From Coriolopsis trogii (Eukaryota > Basidiomycota > Agaricomycetes > Polyporales > Polyporaceae), in the NCBI GenBank assembly GCA_020543525.1, contig JAHYIO010000023.1, positions 620,001 through 684,000 of the forward strand: a DNA stretch of 64,000 nucleotides. The letters run 5' to 3'. This document shows positions 35,024 through 46,684 of the stretch, piece after piece. The notes beneath the pieces are model-generated. The model was not told the DNA's origin, did not search any database, and saw nothing but the letters and a program-made list of their open reading frames with translations. A program made the position numbers and the translations under genes. Position 1 is the first letter of the stretch. Every line of letters starts with the position of its first letter.

Positions 35024-36704
35024 CGATGTCGCAGATGACAATCGGGGGCAAAGGCAGAAGCAGGTATCTGATCTTAGGCTCGCTACCATCCGTTCGGGTC
35101 TTGATTCAAGGTCCGCTACGCTGAAGACCCGAACGGCTGGTCAAACTGGGCGTGGGTTTGGCAGGGCGTCCGTATAAGGAAACCGTGTGAAAACGTACTT
35201 GGAGAAATCCGCGAGCAAGGGTCTGTTGAAGCTAGTTGTGTATGCACCCCTGCCCCCCAAACCTGGTGTTTGCATGCAAATAAGATGCAGAGCAGTAATC
35301 AAACTGCCACGCATATGATCAGAGACACTGAGGACTATATTTAAGAAGACTGCTGGCCAAGGGACGAGGTGGAGAGCAGCCATGGTCAGCAAGCGCCCGC
35401 GACTCGCATATGCATTGTTGGGCGCTCTCGGGGGCATAAGCGCCATCCGCTCCTGTAGGGGTCAAAGGCGTTGTCCCTCGTAATAGGCCCTCATGGAAAA
35501 AATTGAGTATATACACAATGCATAAAAACCTTCTAAGACTTCATACATTGGCTGTTTTTGCTGTGAACAGGGGACACCTCCTTCAGGGCTGGATTCTCCA
35601 AGAGCTTTCAACGAGATTCTACAAAGTACGTTTTCACACGGTTTCCTTATCCGGACGCCCTGCCAAACCCACGCCCAGTTTGACCAGTCGGTCGGGAGTT
35701 TGGCTCTTTTCGTACTCCGCCATCACGACCCGACCGACTGGTTTCGAGTCTAATCTGATCTTCACATCCATGTAACTCTTAATTTGTATTGACGGGTCAC
35801 CGGTGGGCTTGCTTAGCGCTCGGTGATGTAGTGGAAAGAGGCAGGCGCGGGCATGACACTGCGTGAATATGGCTTGAGGCCCACGCTCGATAATCCGATT
35901 GACGCGGTATGTAAGTATTTAAGGGTAGGAAGCACCCCCAGACCGACGCACAGGCGAGCACAGTATCTTCGACGTCGACCCTCTAAACAGATGAAGTTCT
36001 CAGCCGTTCATCCCAGACTTGAGCTCCAGGGCCTTTCACATGACCTCCCGAGTCAGTCAAGAGTACGGTCCGATGTCTGGCATCAATCGCTCGGACGTTG
36101 GAGTGACAACGATGTGCACATAAACGGTCCTGTACGGTAGGTATCCGCTTGATATTCGAGAACAACCTGCAGACTAGCCTTGTGCCCCTTTCGTTCGGCG
36201 GGTATGTCGTAGAAGACGGCAGAAGACGATCAGCTATGGCATCCGGTGAGTATATGGTCCGTTCAAATAGCATAGTATACTTGGGAGCTCACTCATGATT
36301 GCGCGAGCAGCCACAGGTACTATCGGTCAGGAACTCATAATAGGCTCGGAGTCCCTGCTAGTACGTGCCTTATGAACAGCGTAGCGTAGCAAATGACTTA
36401 CATTACACTACGTCGACACCGCAAACTCGTGCATATCTCTCATAGTGTATTAGTCGTAGCATGTATAGTATACCTTACTAGTAGCCGTGCCTCAGTAATC
36501 GGTGTATCTTGCGTATTCAATGGACTACGACAAGAGAGACTTGAGTCCACGCCCGGCCCGCTACATCGCGATCCGGTCCGAGTACCTTCCGCGCTACCGC
36601 CGACGCGTGATAGGCTGTGACAGCGCGTGTTGTCTGTGACGCGTCGTGTTCAACACTACACCTTCGCGTCTTGCCTCTCGCCGCCATCGTCACGCAGACA
36701 ACTA
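35024..36704. other. Gene-poor region with an inverted duplication
   Basis: No confident gene in this 1.7-kb region. It contains a pair of 64-bp inverted arms (listed separately). The right arm belongs to a short minus-strand open frame of about 45 codons starting at 35772 that I cannot assign. The last part should hold the promoter of the histone-fold gene. Confidence 0.5.
35137..35687. repeat. Inverted repeat with 64-bp arms
   Basis: The arms at 35137-35200 and 35624-35687 are inverted copies with one mismatch in 64 bases (start CTGGTCAAACTGGGCG, end AAAACGTACTT on the outward-reading strands). Weaker similarity continues outward for another 50-70 bp on each side (CCCGA-C-G blocks, TTAGRCTCG), so the whole unit may run from about 35070 to 35760. 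The 423-bp interior is unique. No clean target duplication was found, so it may be a decayed element or an inverted duplication of a gene fragment. Confidence 0.65.
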
Positions 36705-37343
36705 ATGTCAAGACCACCTTCTCCAAACATTGATGATGAGGCTCCAAACACCATGGAGGCAGAATATGTTGAAACACAGGCTGAGGGCTCCAACGAGCAG
36801 CCGGAACCCAAACCAAGAACAAGGAAACCAAAGGCGCCAGAAACACTGGCAAGAGAGCCGGGAAAGTCGCTTCTGCCACATGCGAGAGTGCAGAAGATCT
36901 TGAAGGCAGACAAGGCGAGTATGCATGCAGTATATGAGGCGTCATCCTCACCGGTGGGAAAACAGGAGCTCGTCATGGTACAACGAGAGGCCGCATTCCT
37001 GATCTCGCTTGCTACGGAGCAGTTCGTCCAAAGGATAGCGGAGGCCGCACACAGGGTTGCTGAGCGAGAACGGAGGACAACTGTGCAGGGCAAAGATCTC
37101 GGTATGTGGCCTTACCTATCATCGCGCGGCTCGACTGGTGACTGTGGTGGATCATCATTCAGTTGCATGCGTGCGCCGCGCTGATGAGTTCGCGTTTCTA
37201 GAAGGTGAGGGCTGTGGTGAGACGCCGTCTTACATCCGGTCTAACCGATATCAGAATTACTGCCATGGCTTGAGCCTGAATCTGCGGCTCCAGGAAAGCG
37301 TAGACCTCGAGTAGGGCGCGGGGAATTTAGTCGGGGTAATTAA
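36705..37343 (+). CDS. Histone-fold protein (Dpb3/CHRAC-like), C-terminus altered by a MITE
   Basis: Nuclear CBF/NF-Y-type histone-fold protein. Exons 36705-36914, 36966-37101, 37163-37204 and 37255-37343 sum to 477 nt (158 residues). The N-terminus MSRPPSPNIDDEAPNTMEAE is acidic. The fold reads REPGKSLLPHARVQKILKAD, then VQREAAFLISLATEQFVQRI, AERERRTTVQGKDL and VRRADEFAFLEELLPWLEPE. The first intron appears to be GC-AG (36915-36965). The last exon runs into a hAT-type MITE that supplies VGRGEFSRGN and the stop. The original tail lies beyond the element at 37886-38039 and is still open, which would give a 196-residue ancestral protein. The histone fold itself is untouched, so the truncated protein may still fold. 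It resembles but is not close to the histone-fold protein at 19559-20994. Confidence 0.82.
36915..36965 (+). other. Candidate GC-AG intron
   Basis: Between AAG and GAG codons a 51-nt segment starts GCGAGT and ends AAACAG. Removing it joins KILKADK to ELVMVQREAAF, which matches the compact spacing expected for this histone fold. The length is a multiple of three with no stop, so retention would add 17 residues. Confidence 0.55.
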
Positions 37344-37885
37344 CAACCAGCTAATTAACTTGGTAAATTAGCCGTAAATTACCGGTCAAGCAGAGAAACT
37401 CCAAAATGACCATGTAAATTTGAGTCAATTAGCATGCGTGGGCGAGGCAAATCCTAGCTAGTAGAGAAGGTTCTGACCCACTATTGCCCTCACATAGTAC
37501 TCTCATGATCAAGAATGAAGACCCTGAGGTGAGCACACCCGGCGCCCGCAGCGCGTGACTTTTCGCCGGCAGATAGGACAACTTTCTTCACTCTCTAGAG
37601 CTTTGAGCGTCTGCGAGGGTTAAGCGCCGGGTAGCCTCCCTGCTCCGCCCAAGTCTGTCACACTATCAGGTTTCTCTACCTCCAATTATTACACCCAGGT
37701 GTTGGGGAGATCAATGAATGGGACAAGAACATGGGGACCCTTGACCCGTTCTCTGCGTATACATGGCGTAAGCGCCCATGTGTCGGTAAATTACGGTAAA
37801 TTACCTAGGTAAATTTGCCCCTCCTGAGACCCTCCGGGTAATTTACCGGTCAAACAGACCCCCAGGTCTAATTACCCGCACCCTA
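37312..37885. mobile_element. hAT-type MITE in the last exon of the histone-fold gene
   Basis: A 574-bp element starting TAGGGCGCGGG and ending with the inverted complement of TAGGGTGCGGG. It is flanked by identical 8-bp duplications ACCTCGAG at 37304-37311 and 37886-37893. The TAGGG terminus and 8-bp duplication fit hAT. Subterminal regions carry GGTAAATTAC-type repeats in both orientations. No transposase. The terminal repeat sequence differs from that of the element at 17699-18299 beyond the first five bases, so it is probably a separate family. Confidence 0.87.
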
Positions 37886-38039
37886 ACCTCGAGCTGAATT
37901 GAACAAGGAGACGGGCAAAAAGACCATGTTGGACCAGTTCGTCAATAAGAGCGCCGCCGATGACAACGGACCTGCCATGGAACTGGTCACAAATGATGAC
38001 GGAACGATGTCTCTTGTTCCCGCAGAAACCCCAACATGA
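37886..38039 (+). pseudogene. Displaced C-terminal tail of the histone-fold gene
   Basis: Starting in the right-hand target duplication, the frame of the histone-fold gene reads on as RPRAELNKETGKKTM, LDQFVNKSAADDNG, PAMELVTNDDGTMSLVPAET and PT followed by TGA at 38037-38039. The acidic and polar composition resembles tails of such proteins. It has no start codon of its own in a sensible place and is cut off by the MITE. Confidence 0.75.
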
Positions 38040-39603
38040 TTCATCTGGGTGCCCCTCTGATGAAGGGTGTACATTAGGCAGGCGACTCTTCCAATGGCAT
38101 TCCTTCCCCTTCGTCGCTGACAGAGTACTGTTGCAGCTTTTTTCATTAGATGATTCATGTGTAGCATTCTGAGCTCGGTCCTCTCTATCACGGAGGCCAG
38201 TGCATCGTCGTAAATATTCTATAAGGCATCTCGAACAGGCAGTTACGTGGCGTCTCACCTTTTGTATTATTCATCACTTGTGCGTATCATCGTTCATCGC
38301 CTGTAAGGGCGGAGACCCTAAGGCAGGCAACACCCCATAGGATGTCCGCGCAGGAATCTGCGTCAAGGCTGTATTGCTCTTCGGAGAGGGGTCAAATCGC
38401 TGGAGCTGAGGCATCACGATCATAGCGGGTGAACGAGAGAGGAGAAAGGTGAGCCTCATTTCTCACCCACGACATTAGTTCTGTACACCGAACGATGGTC
38501 TGCCAACCACTAACACTCGTATAAGTTAGGCAAGGGCTTGGGTGCACTGAATTGACATGGTCTGTTCAATACGACACCTGCAGATAACGGTAGTCTCGTT
38601 CCTAGCGACGACTAGGATGACATTCATTCCATCTGTTGCGCCCATATGCGCCTTCGATCACAGACGGTGTCAAACCGATGCAACGCCTTGCAAAGCTTGT
38701 AACGCAAGGTGCGTCGAAGCTTCACTTGAGACCCATGGTCGCGCCCCTTTCTAGAGCGTTCTTTGCCCGTGCACGCCGACAGATCATTGGAGTCTAGTGT
38801 CTGTGTGGTTGACGTATCGTGAGACGTATGCATGCCCCGTACGTTAACCCCAGTCCAAACGTCCATCTCGACCCTCGTCACGAGCGGTAGGTGAACCAGC
38901 TCGTTGCCGGCTAGTCACACGACGTTACGGTTATGAGGGCGGTGGCACCAACATCAAGATACATGTCGCCTATGTGGCTACCGGACTGTCAAAATTGTGC
39001 TTTTGCTGTTCAGTGCTGCGACTCAGAATTCATGCTTGGCAGTTGCGGTGTGTAGCATTGGTGCGTTCTGTGCCACAATACACTCCGTAAGTCTTAAGGT
39101 ATCATTCACACCCCAATTTTTGACAGGGAACGTAAAGGCGGCTTTAGTCCTGCGATCATATGGGCAGTAGCTGCTTTCGATGAACTGGACGTTACGATCA
39201 ACTCCGTCTCCCGCTGCAGTGATGCATCATACAATCAACCATGGCGGGTGCGTTCAGTTTCATGACTTCCACACTACGTTGCTGGACAGAACTCAATACT
39301 CTTTACCAAACGTGGGGAAAACGCGCGAGACCACGAGGACAGCTTGGGACTGCGCACTGGCGCTACAAAGGAACTGCATCAACCCCACTCCACCACACGG
39401 TCCACCAGGGCATGGGTTACAAGGCGTCCCATAGATCTCGATACCCGATTGGCGGTGCTTTCGACAGAATCCTGACCTACCCGGTGCAACCGTAGCGCTG
39501 GCTTACGGGAACGTAGCTATATAGTTCTCCACGCAGTGCGGGGCTCCATTAGTCGCTGGGCTTCCCTTCACTACTCTTCCATTTCTCCTATGGTGAATAT
39601 GTC
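38040..39603. other. Intergenic, no gene recognised
   Basis: About 1.56 kb. A plus-strand frame at 39241-39495 (84 codons from an ATG) and one at 38557-38754 have no recognisable motif. No terminal-inverted-repeat element was found by eye. The last part should contain the promoter of the seven-TM gene. Confidence 0.45.
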
Positions 39604-41474
39604 ATGATGGTCGAGATCAATGCGAAAGAAGCGTATGAGCTGTGAGTCCTCGCCGTATCGTAGAATGTGTGGACCACACTGACCAGACTTCTCGCGACGC
39701 ATATACAGCATGATCACGCGAGTAAGCGAGCGACTTTGGGAGCGTTCACCTATGTGGGCATCTGCTGATGAATGCTTCAGTATGTCGGGATTGGAAGCTA
39801 TACAATCCTCATCTGGGACCATCTACTCACATTTAATGATGAAGTTACTAGTCGCATAGCTGCCAGCCACACGGTCCACTGACTGCCTGCCCCTTAGGTG
39901 AGATTTATCTGGAGGTCGCACAAGAAGGGACCTTGTATGTATTTTGAACAATCACATCTGCGAAGCTGCGAGGTCACTGACATGGCGTATAGTCGTATGG
40001 TTATTCTTCCTCGTGAGTCATAGTGTCCGCTATCTGACTACAAGGAACCACCACTGATGCCTCAAAGAATCGTTACATGACCCCTCTGGTCTTCATCGTT
40101 AACCTGATCGGTGCGTCGCGCGCACTTCCCGGGCGAGGGTTCTCATAGTTTGATCCTGCATGATTCCTTTCATGTCCTTGCAGCATACCTGTCAAACGTC
40201 TTTGATCAATCCGTATGTATTGAGCTCTTCATGATCTTGCCACCTTGAAATTAAAATCGCACTCAACAGACGTACGTGCTGCGCATGCGGCCTATGACGT
40301 TTTCTAACCTACATAGATCGTTCAGCTGTGAACATTTTGTCCGTTACGAAGGCGCCACGAACATGATTGGGATCAACATCGCTTCTCTCATGATGCTCTT
40401 ACGAATCTACGCTTTGTATGAGGGGAGGCGCGCTGTCGTCGCCCTCGTAACCATTGTATTCTTGGCGGAAGCAGGAACTAATGGCTGGCTACTCACCTAT
40501 GGTATTGGTACGTCTCCGTGACTGCTTTTGGTAGCCAACCCCTCACATACTCGTGTTTCACTTCGAATTTAGCCGTCCCTCGCTCGCCAGACATCCATGG
40601 TACGTTGTTTGTTACGCACGATTGCAGTCATTCCACACTAACGTGTAGATCCAGCCTGCACGATGATCTTCAACCCTACCCAGATGTGAGAGCTCATGCT
40701 AATCTCTTCTCATACTTGACTGATCACGCTGCTATGAAGACCTGGGCCCGTTGCAGCGGCGTCCGCTTGGTTGCCGTTGTTGTACGATACACTGATCCTC
40801 GGCCTCACCGTTCTCCGGACGTTCAGAGACATTAAACTCCCTTCGGTGGGGAGAACTACGCGCATATTGTTCAAGGAAGGCGTCTTCTACTATAGGTACT
40901 TCCCAGCAGCTTATGCCGGGCTTTCTACATCGCTAACTCAGCTGTATGCAGTGTAATATTCTGCGTCACATTCGCCCTCACGCTCATGATCATACGTGCA
41001 CCAGACGGCCTGAAGAATGTTCTAGCTCAGTATGTCAAATGTCCATGGCTCTTACCGCAGATGTTGACCGCCTACTTATAGGACTGAGTACCTGTATGTT
41101 GAATCCACCGGAAACGTGTCCGTCAGTACTCACATCTTCACAGACTATCTGTCGCCATGATGTCCCGGATCACGCTGCATTTGAAGCGCGAATTGCACCG
41201 TCCTAACAATCTCCTCGGTTCTGGAACGACGTATGACCTCGCTTCCTCTATGTCCGCGGCCGCTCGCTTCAGCCTTGTCAACTTCGCGCATGAGATCCCG
41301 GGAGCGGCCACGCCTGCGTCTGTCATCGTGCAGTCCGCTACTCACGATGGTCGTGGACAGGAGGTACAGGTTCCCAAGAAGAGTCATGTCAAGCGCGAAT
41401 CCTGGAATGCCCAAGAAGAGTGGTTCGAGTTCGCTCCTTTGAGGACGGACGGTGGCAATGAGCGCATTGCCTGA
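39604..41474 (+). CDS. Seven-transmembrane protein, DUF6533 type (copy A)
   Basis: Basidiomycete membrane protein of unknown function with a receptor-like layout of about seven hydrophobic segments. Exon 1 (39604-39641) reads MMVEINAKEAYE. A 13-nt microexon (39709-39721) and exon 3 from 39781 give LMITRYVGIGSYTILIWDHL then LTFNDEVRFIW, the DUF6533 signature. Later exons contain WLFFLNRYMTPLVFIVNLI, CEHFVRYEGATNMIGINIAS, LMMLLRIYALYEGRR, ASAWLPLLYDTLILGLTVLR, KEGVFYYRYFP, APDGLKNVLAQ and VAMMSRITLHLKREL. The C-terminal tail is polar and ends NERIA with TGA. The close paralogue is at 46685-48645. A shorter model would start at the ATG at 39772, but the microexon model agrees with the paralogue. 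Confidence 0.8.
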
Positions 41475-41806
41475 GCACTTCCTGGGCTGCCGTATCTATA
41501 CAGTGCAAGCGAATCTAGTCGGCATGTAACGAACCCTACCCCAATGTATAATGTATTCGTAGCGTTTACTCTCCTCTCCTTTGCAATTGACTCCTTGTCC
41601 TATGGGGACTCGTAACTCCTTGATGCCCTCCCACTAACTGTGGCGTCCGGGCCGCTAAGTCCGACCACAGTAGACGCCCGATGTAGATCCCAATCGGTGA
41701 CGTCCTGAGCCTGCTTGAGAAAGAGTCTCCGTAAGCTTTGCCTTGAGCAGCCAAGCTTCCGTCTTACTCTTCTGCTCTGTGTAGGCACTGCAGAACATAG
41801 CCCGAC
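41475..41806. other. Spacer before the DDB1 gene
   Basis: About 330 bp between two plus-strand genes, expected to hold the DDB1 promoter. Nothing else seen. Confidence 0.5.
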
Positions 41807-44800
41807 ATGCGCGTCGTCAGCACATTCCACCCATCTTCGTCTGTGTCTTGTTCTGTCAAATGTTGTCTCTCTTCCGATACATCCATTGAACACCTTGTGG
41901 TCGCGAAGACGGACAAGCTCGAGGTTTATTCACTTCGGCCTCATGGATTGGTACGGGAGTGTGTCACGGACATGTGGGGGAGGATCGTGAGTTTGCGGGC
42001 TATCCGGACGGAGGTGAGCATCAGTCAGACGGAGCTTATAGATGCTCGTATTCACCTGTGCTCGTTCAGGACGGGGGCCGCTCCAATCTGTTGGTAATGA
42101 CGGACCATCCTGAGCCGCAGCTCATCGTCATGTCTTACAAGCTCGAAGACGGAGTAGCATCGCTTATTCCTGAAGACTCTCAGTCTCTCGCAGACAGAGC
42201 AGCACGACCGGCCGAGTTCGTGAATGATGTACAAGTAGACCCAACGCATAAGCTCGCTATTGCTAGCTGCTTCACGGGCAAACTGAAGGTCGTACAATTG
42301 ACAAATGGGAAACTTGAACAGCCATTTGACGTATCGTGCGTGTTACCTATCTTGCTATCCATGCCTGAAACATTGAAGCAGTGAATATCTACGCTTCACA
42401 GTCTACCTGAGCTCAATCTGCTAGCCTTCACTTTCCTCTATACGAGAAGCTCGAAGAAGAAGGTCACATTCACCCTTGCTCTCCTCCACCTCAACCATCG
42501 CCGCCAGATGCAATTGCTCTGCCGAGATGTCAATGTGGACGAGATGGAGTTGTCTCCCGTGCATTCCAATCTGATTATTACTACCATTCTCTCTGACCGG
42601 ACATTCCCCTCTTTGAGCCCATCACCTCTCCTCGTCCCAGTGCCCCCATATAGTGCTGGAGATGACGAAGATGAAGAAGACCCAGAACTGGCTAGTCATC
42701 GCGGCGGTGTGCTAGTACTTGGGGGCAGAAAGGTCATGTTCTTTGAGAACGCAACCAAGGAGCAGCAAGAGACGCGCAAGGATAAGCAGCGTCGACTGGG
42801 TAAGCGCTTGTCGAGCACCAAGGTGGAGGAAGTGGCGAAAGGCAAAGAAAAGGAGGAGGAGCGCGAGAATCGGAAAGTGAAACCAAGGGCAAGCGTGAAA
42901 TGGCCGTGGGGCCCCATTACGGCGTACGTCTGCACAAATCTCTCATTCCATATCCTGTACTGATGCAACCTCTTCAGATGGTGCTCGTTGGACGATGTCT
43001 GTCGTCGATTGCTTCTTGGCGATGCCCATGGCCGTCTAGCCATGCTCGCTTTTGACGATATCAAGATGTGCTTGACCATAATTCCCCTTGGCCAGGTATG
43101 TTCGATATCGTCGCATAAGACCTTCGCGGCTCATGTGAACTCTAGGCCTCCTCTCCGAATTCCCTGACTTACCTTTCGTCGCAAATTCTGTATCTGGGGT
43201 CTCACTTCGGTGACTCGCAAGTCCTGCGCATACATCCAGCGGCCATCGCCAATGTTGAATCAGACACATTACCAATACCGAAGGGCATTACCTCCATCTC
43301 TCCCTCACTTCTTGCGTTGTCCGACAAGGGGAAAGAGAAGGCGACTGATCTCGATGACAGCGCTGGTAGGGAGGGACGAGTGATCAACACTAAGGGTACT
43401 TTCCTCGAGGTTTTGCAGAACCACGACAACGTCGCTCCTATACTTGATGCTGTCCTTGCGGACGTTGACGGAAGTGGTCAAGTAAGCTGCCATACTCGTT
43501 CACCAACGGTCATTAGCCAACCTGACTCATCTGCAGCCTCAAATCATTACCTGCTCTGGGAGTCGCAATACGGGTTCTCTGCGTGTCATCCGGTCAGAAG
43601 CAGATTTCCAGGAGTCCGCAAAGATCGATGGATTCCCTGGTGTAACGGATATCTGGCCCATAAAAGCGCACTCAGGAGACACGTAAGCCCCCAACTTGCC
43701 GAGTTGGTTCTGTGCTAACTGGCATCCGCAGCGTTCATTCGCATCTCGTCGTTTCGACTCTGCGGGAGACGCTAGTATTCTCCTTTGCTGGGAAGGACAC
43801 TGTCCATCATCTTGACGCCTCCAGTGCCGGCCTCGTCACCACCTCCCCAACTCTTGCAGTCGGGAACGTCCCACGAAGACAGACTGTCAACAATGGCGGA
43901 AGGATCAGCTCGATGTACGTCGACTCGCCGCTGGTCGTGCAAATCACGTCCGAAGGTGTACAGATTGTCGAGTATGACTCCACGCTTGGGGTGTTCAATA
44001 GAATAGGCGACGGCTGGTCTCCGACGAAGGCTGGTGGAGAATTTGCGGGACGAGAGATCGTCGCCGCAGCCATCAACCCAAGCCAGTTCATTGTTGGGTT
44101 GAGCGGCGGCCGTTTAGCGGCATTCAATCTCGCACAGGACGATACATTGCAATTGCTGAGGTGCGCATATTTACTCAGATGTCGTCTTTACGTATTGACA
44201 ACGGGGTAGATCTCGCCACTTCCCCAACGAGATATGTGCCATCTCGTGCCGTCCCTTGGACCCCATCAAGAACTACACGTCGACTATCGCCGTCTCCTTC
44301 TGGGGTTCCAACAAGGTCGCCCTTCTCACTCTGGATCCTACCGACATTCTCGGCACAGTATGCGAAGTGACGCTGCCCACGCTCCCACGCTCTATCCTCT
44401 TGCACAACTTCGGCACCGGGACGCGTACGAGCGACCCAAACTTCCATCCGCACCTCCTTGTCGGATTAGCGGACGGGACACTCGTAACCTACGCATACAG
44501 GGAGAAGGGACTGCACGATCGGAAGCAAACGTCGCTGGGTAATGCGCCTGCCAGTCTGTCTGTATGCGAAGTCGAGGGGCGGACTGTTGTCATCGCTAGC
44601 GGTGTACGCGCCAACCTGCTGTTCTGGGACAGACAACGCGTCAGAGTGTCGCCAGTGTCCATCAAGGTACGTCGGTCTCGCTGTCTCAGGCGACAGTCGT
44701 GAATCTCAAGTATAACATGTGTTAGAACATGGTCAGGGGCACTACTCTCAATACGGAGGCGTTCCCGTCCTGCTTGGCGGTGGCTACGTCCTCTGCGCTG

Positions 44801-46403
44801 CTAGTCGGGAACGTGCACGGTATTGAGAAGATGCAGATCAGCACGGTATGCGGCCGTCTTCTTGGACTCGTTGCATTACAGCGAAATATTGAATCCCTGT
44901 GAATTTGCGCATTGCACAGGTTCCTCTTGGTTTGGATAACCCAAGGAGGCTGGCCTACCATGCCGAGCAGGCGGTTATGGGTGTGGCATGTACGCGGACG
45001 TCCCCGGGCCGGATTGGCGAATTTGAAGAGACAACGGGATCATTCAAATTACTCGACGCCCATTCCTTCCAGCGTAAGCTCCACATCTCAAGCTCCATAA
45101 AGACATGACATATTGAGCTCCTGGATGCGCAGAACTGCACACGTTCTCGTGCGATGCTGAGGAGGAGCCATCTGCAGTACTCGCTCTCCCTGGAACAGGG
45201 TCTGGGACGAGCCCGGCGTTCTGCGTCGGCACTGTCTTCGTCCGACCTGCGGAGAGGGAGCCGTCTCGTGGCCGCATTCTTGTGTTCTCAGTGTCCACCC
45301 CACAGGAACAGCCTGGACGAACGCTTCAACTTCTTGCGTCAGAAGAGGTGAAGGGGTGTGTATATGCGCTTGCGCAGCCCTCAGAAGACCTTGTTGTTGC
45401 AGCCATCGGTACCTCCGTAAGAACGTCTTAGTGTCGGCGCAAGGATGTCGCTGATTTGTATTGTTATCAGGTTATTCTCTACCGCATCCGCCCAGCCGAT
45501 GTGTCAGAACTCAGCTCGCTGTCGTTGGAGAAGCTGTCTGAATGGAACCACAACTACTTCATGACAAATTTGGTATGCGATGGCGAGTACATCCTCGTTG
45601 GCGACGCTATTAGTTCGGTATCCGTCCTCAAGTGGAACGAGGACCTCGATCGCCTTGAGAGTATAGCAAGGGACTACAGTCCCCTTTGGCCTGTTGCTAT
45701 CGAGAGCACAGGGAACGGAGTCATTGGCTGCAATGTGCGTATTGGGTTGTTTTGTCCATTGAACCCATCGTTGACATGTCCTTCCCGCAGAGCGATTGCA
45801 ACCTCTTCTCCTTCAGTCTACAGAGGTATCCTCAACGATCTGCGCTGGAGAAGGATGGTGTGTACCACGTCAACGATGTCGTGAACAAGATTGTGCGAGG
45901 TAAGTGCTCATATCAGAAGGTTGCACCGTATCGGTGCTAATGCACGAGCGTAGGATCCCTGTCATCTGCAGACGTCGCGGAGAAGCAGACCGTGAAAGCG
46001 ACGCACGTCTTCTTCACGTCCACTGGACGGATCGGGGTGATCATGGACCTCGAAGACGACGTGTCGTTGCACATGATCGCCCTCCAGCGCAACATGGCCG
46101 AGAAAATCTCACTACCAGGCGAGATCAACCACACTAAGTACGTCTACGCATCCCCGAGACCGTTGTACGTGGTATGCGACGTTGACGCATGTTCTCCACA
46201 GGCTCCGATCACCAGCGAGCTCTCGAGGCTATTCTGACGCTGAGCCGTCGGTCGGGTTCCTCGACGGGGACTTTTTGGAGACGTTCCTCACGCATCCTCA
46301 TCCCGAAGATCTACTCGACAGCGAGATCGCGGCACAGCGCATCACCGAGCTCGACGTGACGAAGTTCCAGGAGATCCTCGTGGAGATGCAAAGCCTGCAT
46401 TAG
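41807..46403 (+). CDS. DDB1: DDB1/CPSF-A-like protein (UV-damaged DNA-binding protein 1 homologue)
   Basis: Large beta-propeller protein of the DDB1 family, the adaptor of CUL4 ubiquitin ligases involved in DNA-damage recognition and protein turnover. It is spread over more than a dozen exons. The N-terminus MRVVSTFHPSSSVSCSVKCC leads to EHLVVAKTDKLEVYSLRPHG, typical of DDB1. Diagnostic pieces include DHPEPQLIVMSYK, ELSPVHSNLIITTI, ITCSGSRNTGSLRVIRS (the conserved CSG-x-x-x-x-GSLR motif), VVSTLRETLVFSF, VVIASGVRANLLFWDRQRVR, GCVYALAQPSEDLVVAAIG, HNYFMTNLVCDGEYILVGDA and KDGVYHVNDVVNKIVRGSL. The C-terminus is FLDGDFLETFLTHPHPEDLL then FQEILVEMQSLH and TAG. An acidic/Lys-rich insert near 42660-42890 is longer than in animal DDB1. 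CPSF-A (Cft1) is the related alternative, but the C-terminus favours DDB1. Confidence 0.85.
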
Positions 46404-46684
46404 CGAGGGAGCGGGAGGACCACATGGATTTCCCGATCGGAAGGAAGCGAGCGTGTGTGTGCGGGATGTAAAGGATAGACTTTGGTTGTATCACTAGCTG
46501 TACTGTAATTCACCGACAACGTCCAGTGCTCGTTACTGCATATGCAACATGTGGCCATAAAGAACAGTACCAAAAGACCCCGCAGAAACCCCCGCGTGCC
46601 GCGCCCCGCAAGAAGGCAGGCCCAGACCGATATACATAGCGTATAAATACCCAAAACCACACGAGCGAAGCGAACGCCGGAAAC
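46404..46684. other. Convergent 3' region
   Basis: A 281-bp spacer between the stops of DDB1 and the seven-TM copy B. It should hold both 3' UTRs. Confidence 0.5.

Noticed and set aside
35640..35772. Cyclophilin-like start (KPVGRVVM) in the right inverted arm
   Set aside because: Only a few residues resemble a cyclophilin N-terminus; the conserved active-site segments do not follow and the frame stops after about 45 codons.
39241..39495. 84-codon plus-strand frame starting MAGAFSFMTSTLRC
   Set aside because: Could be chance; no motif, no splice context and no neighbour relation that supports a gene.
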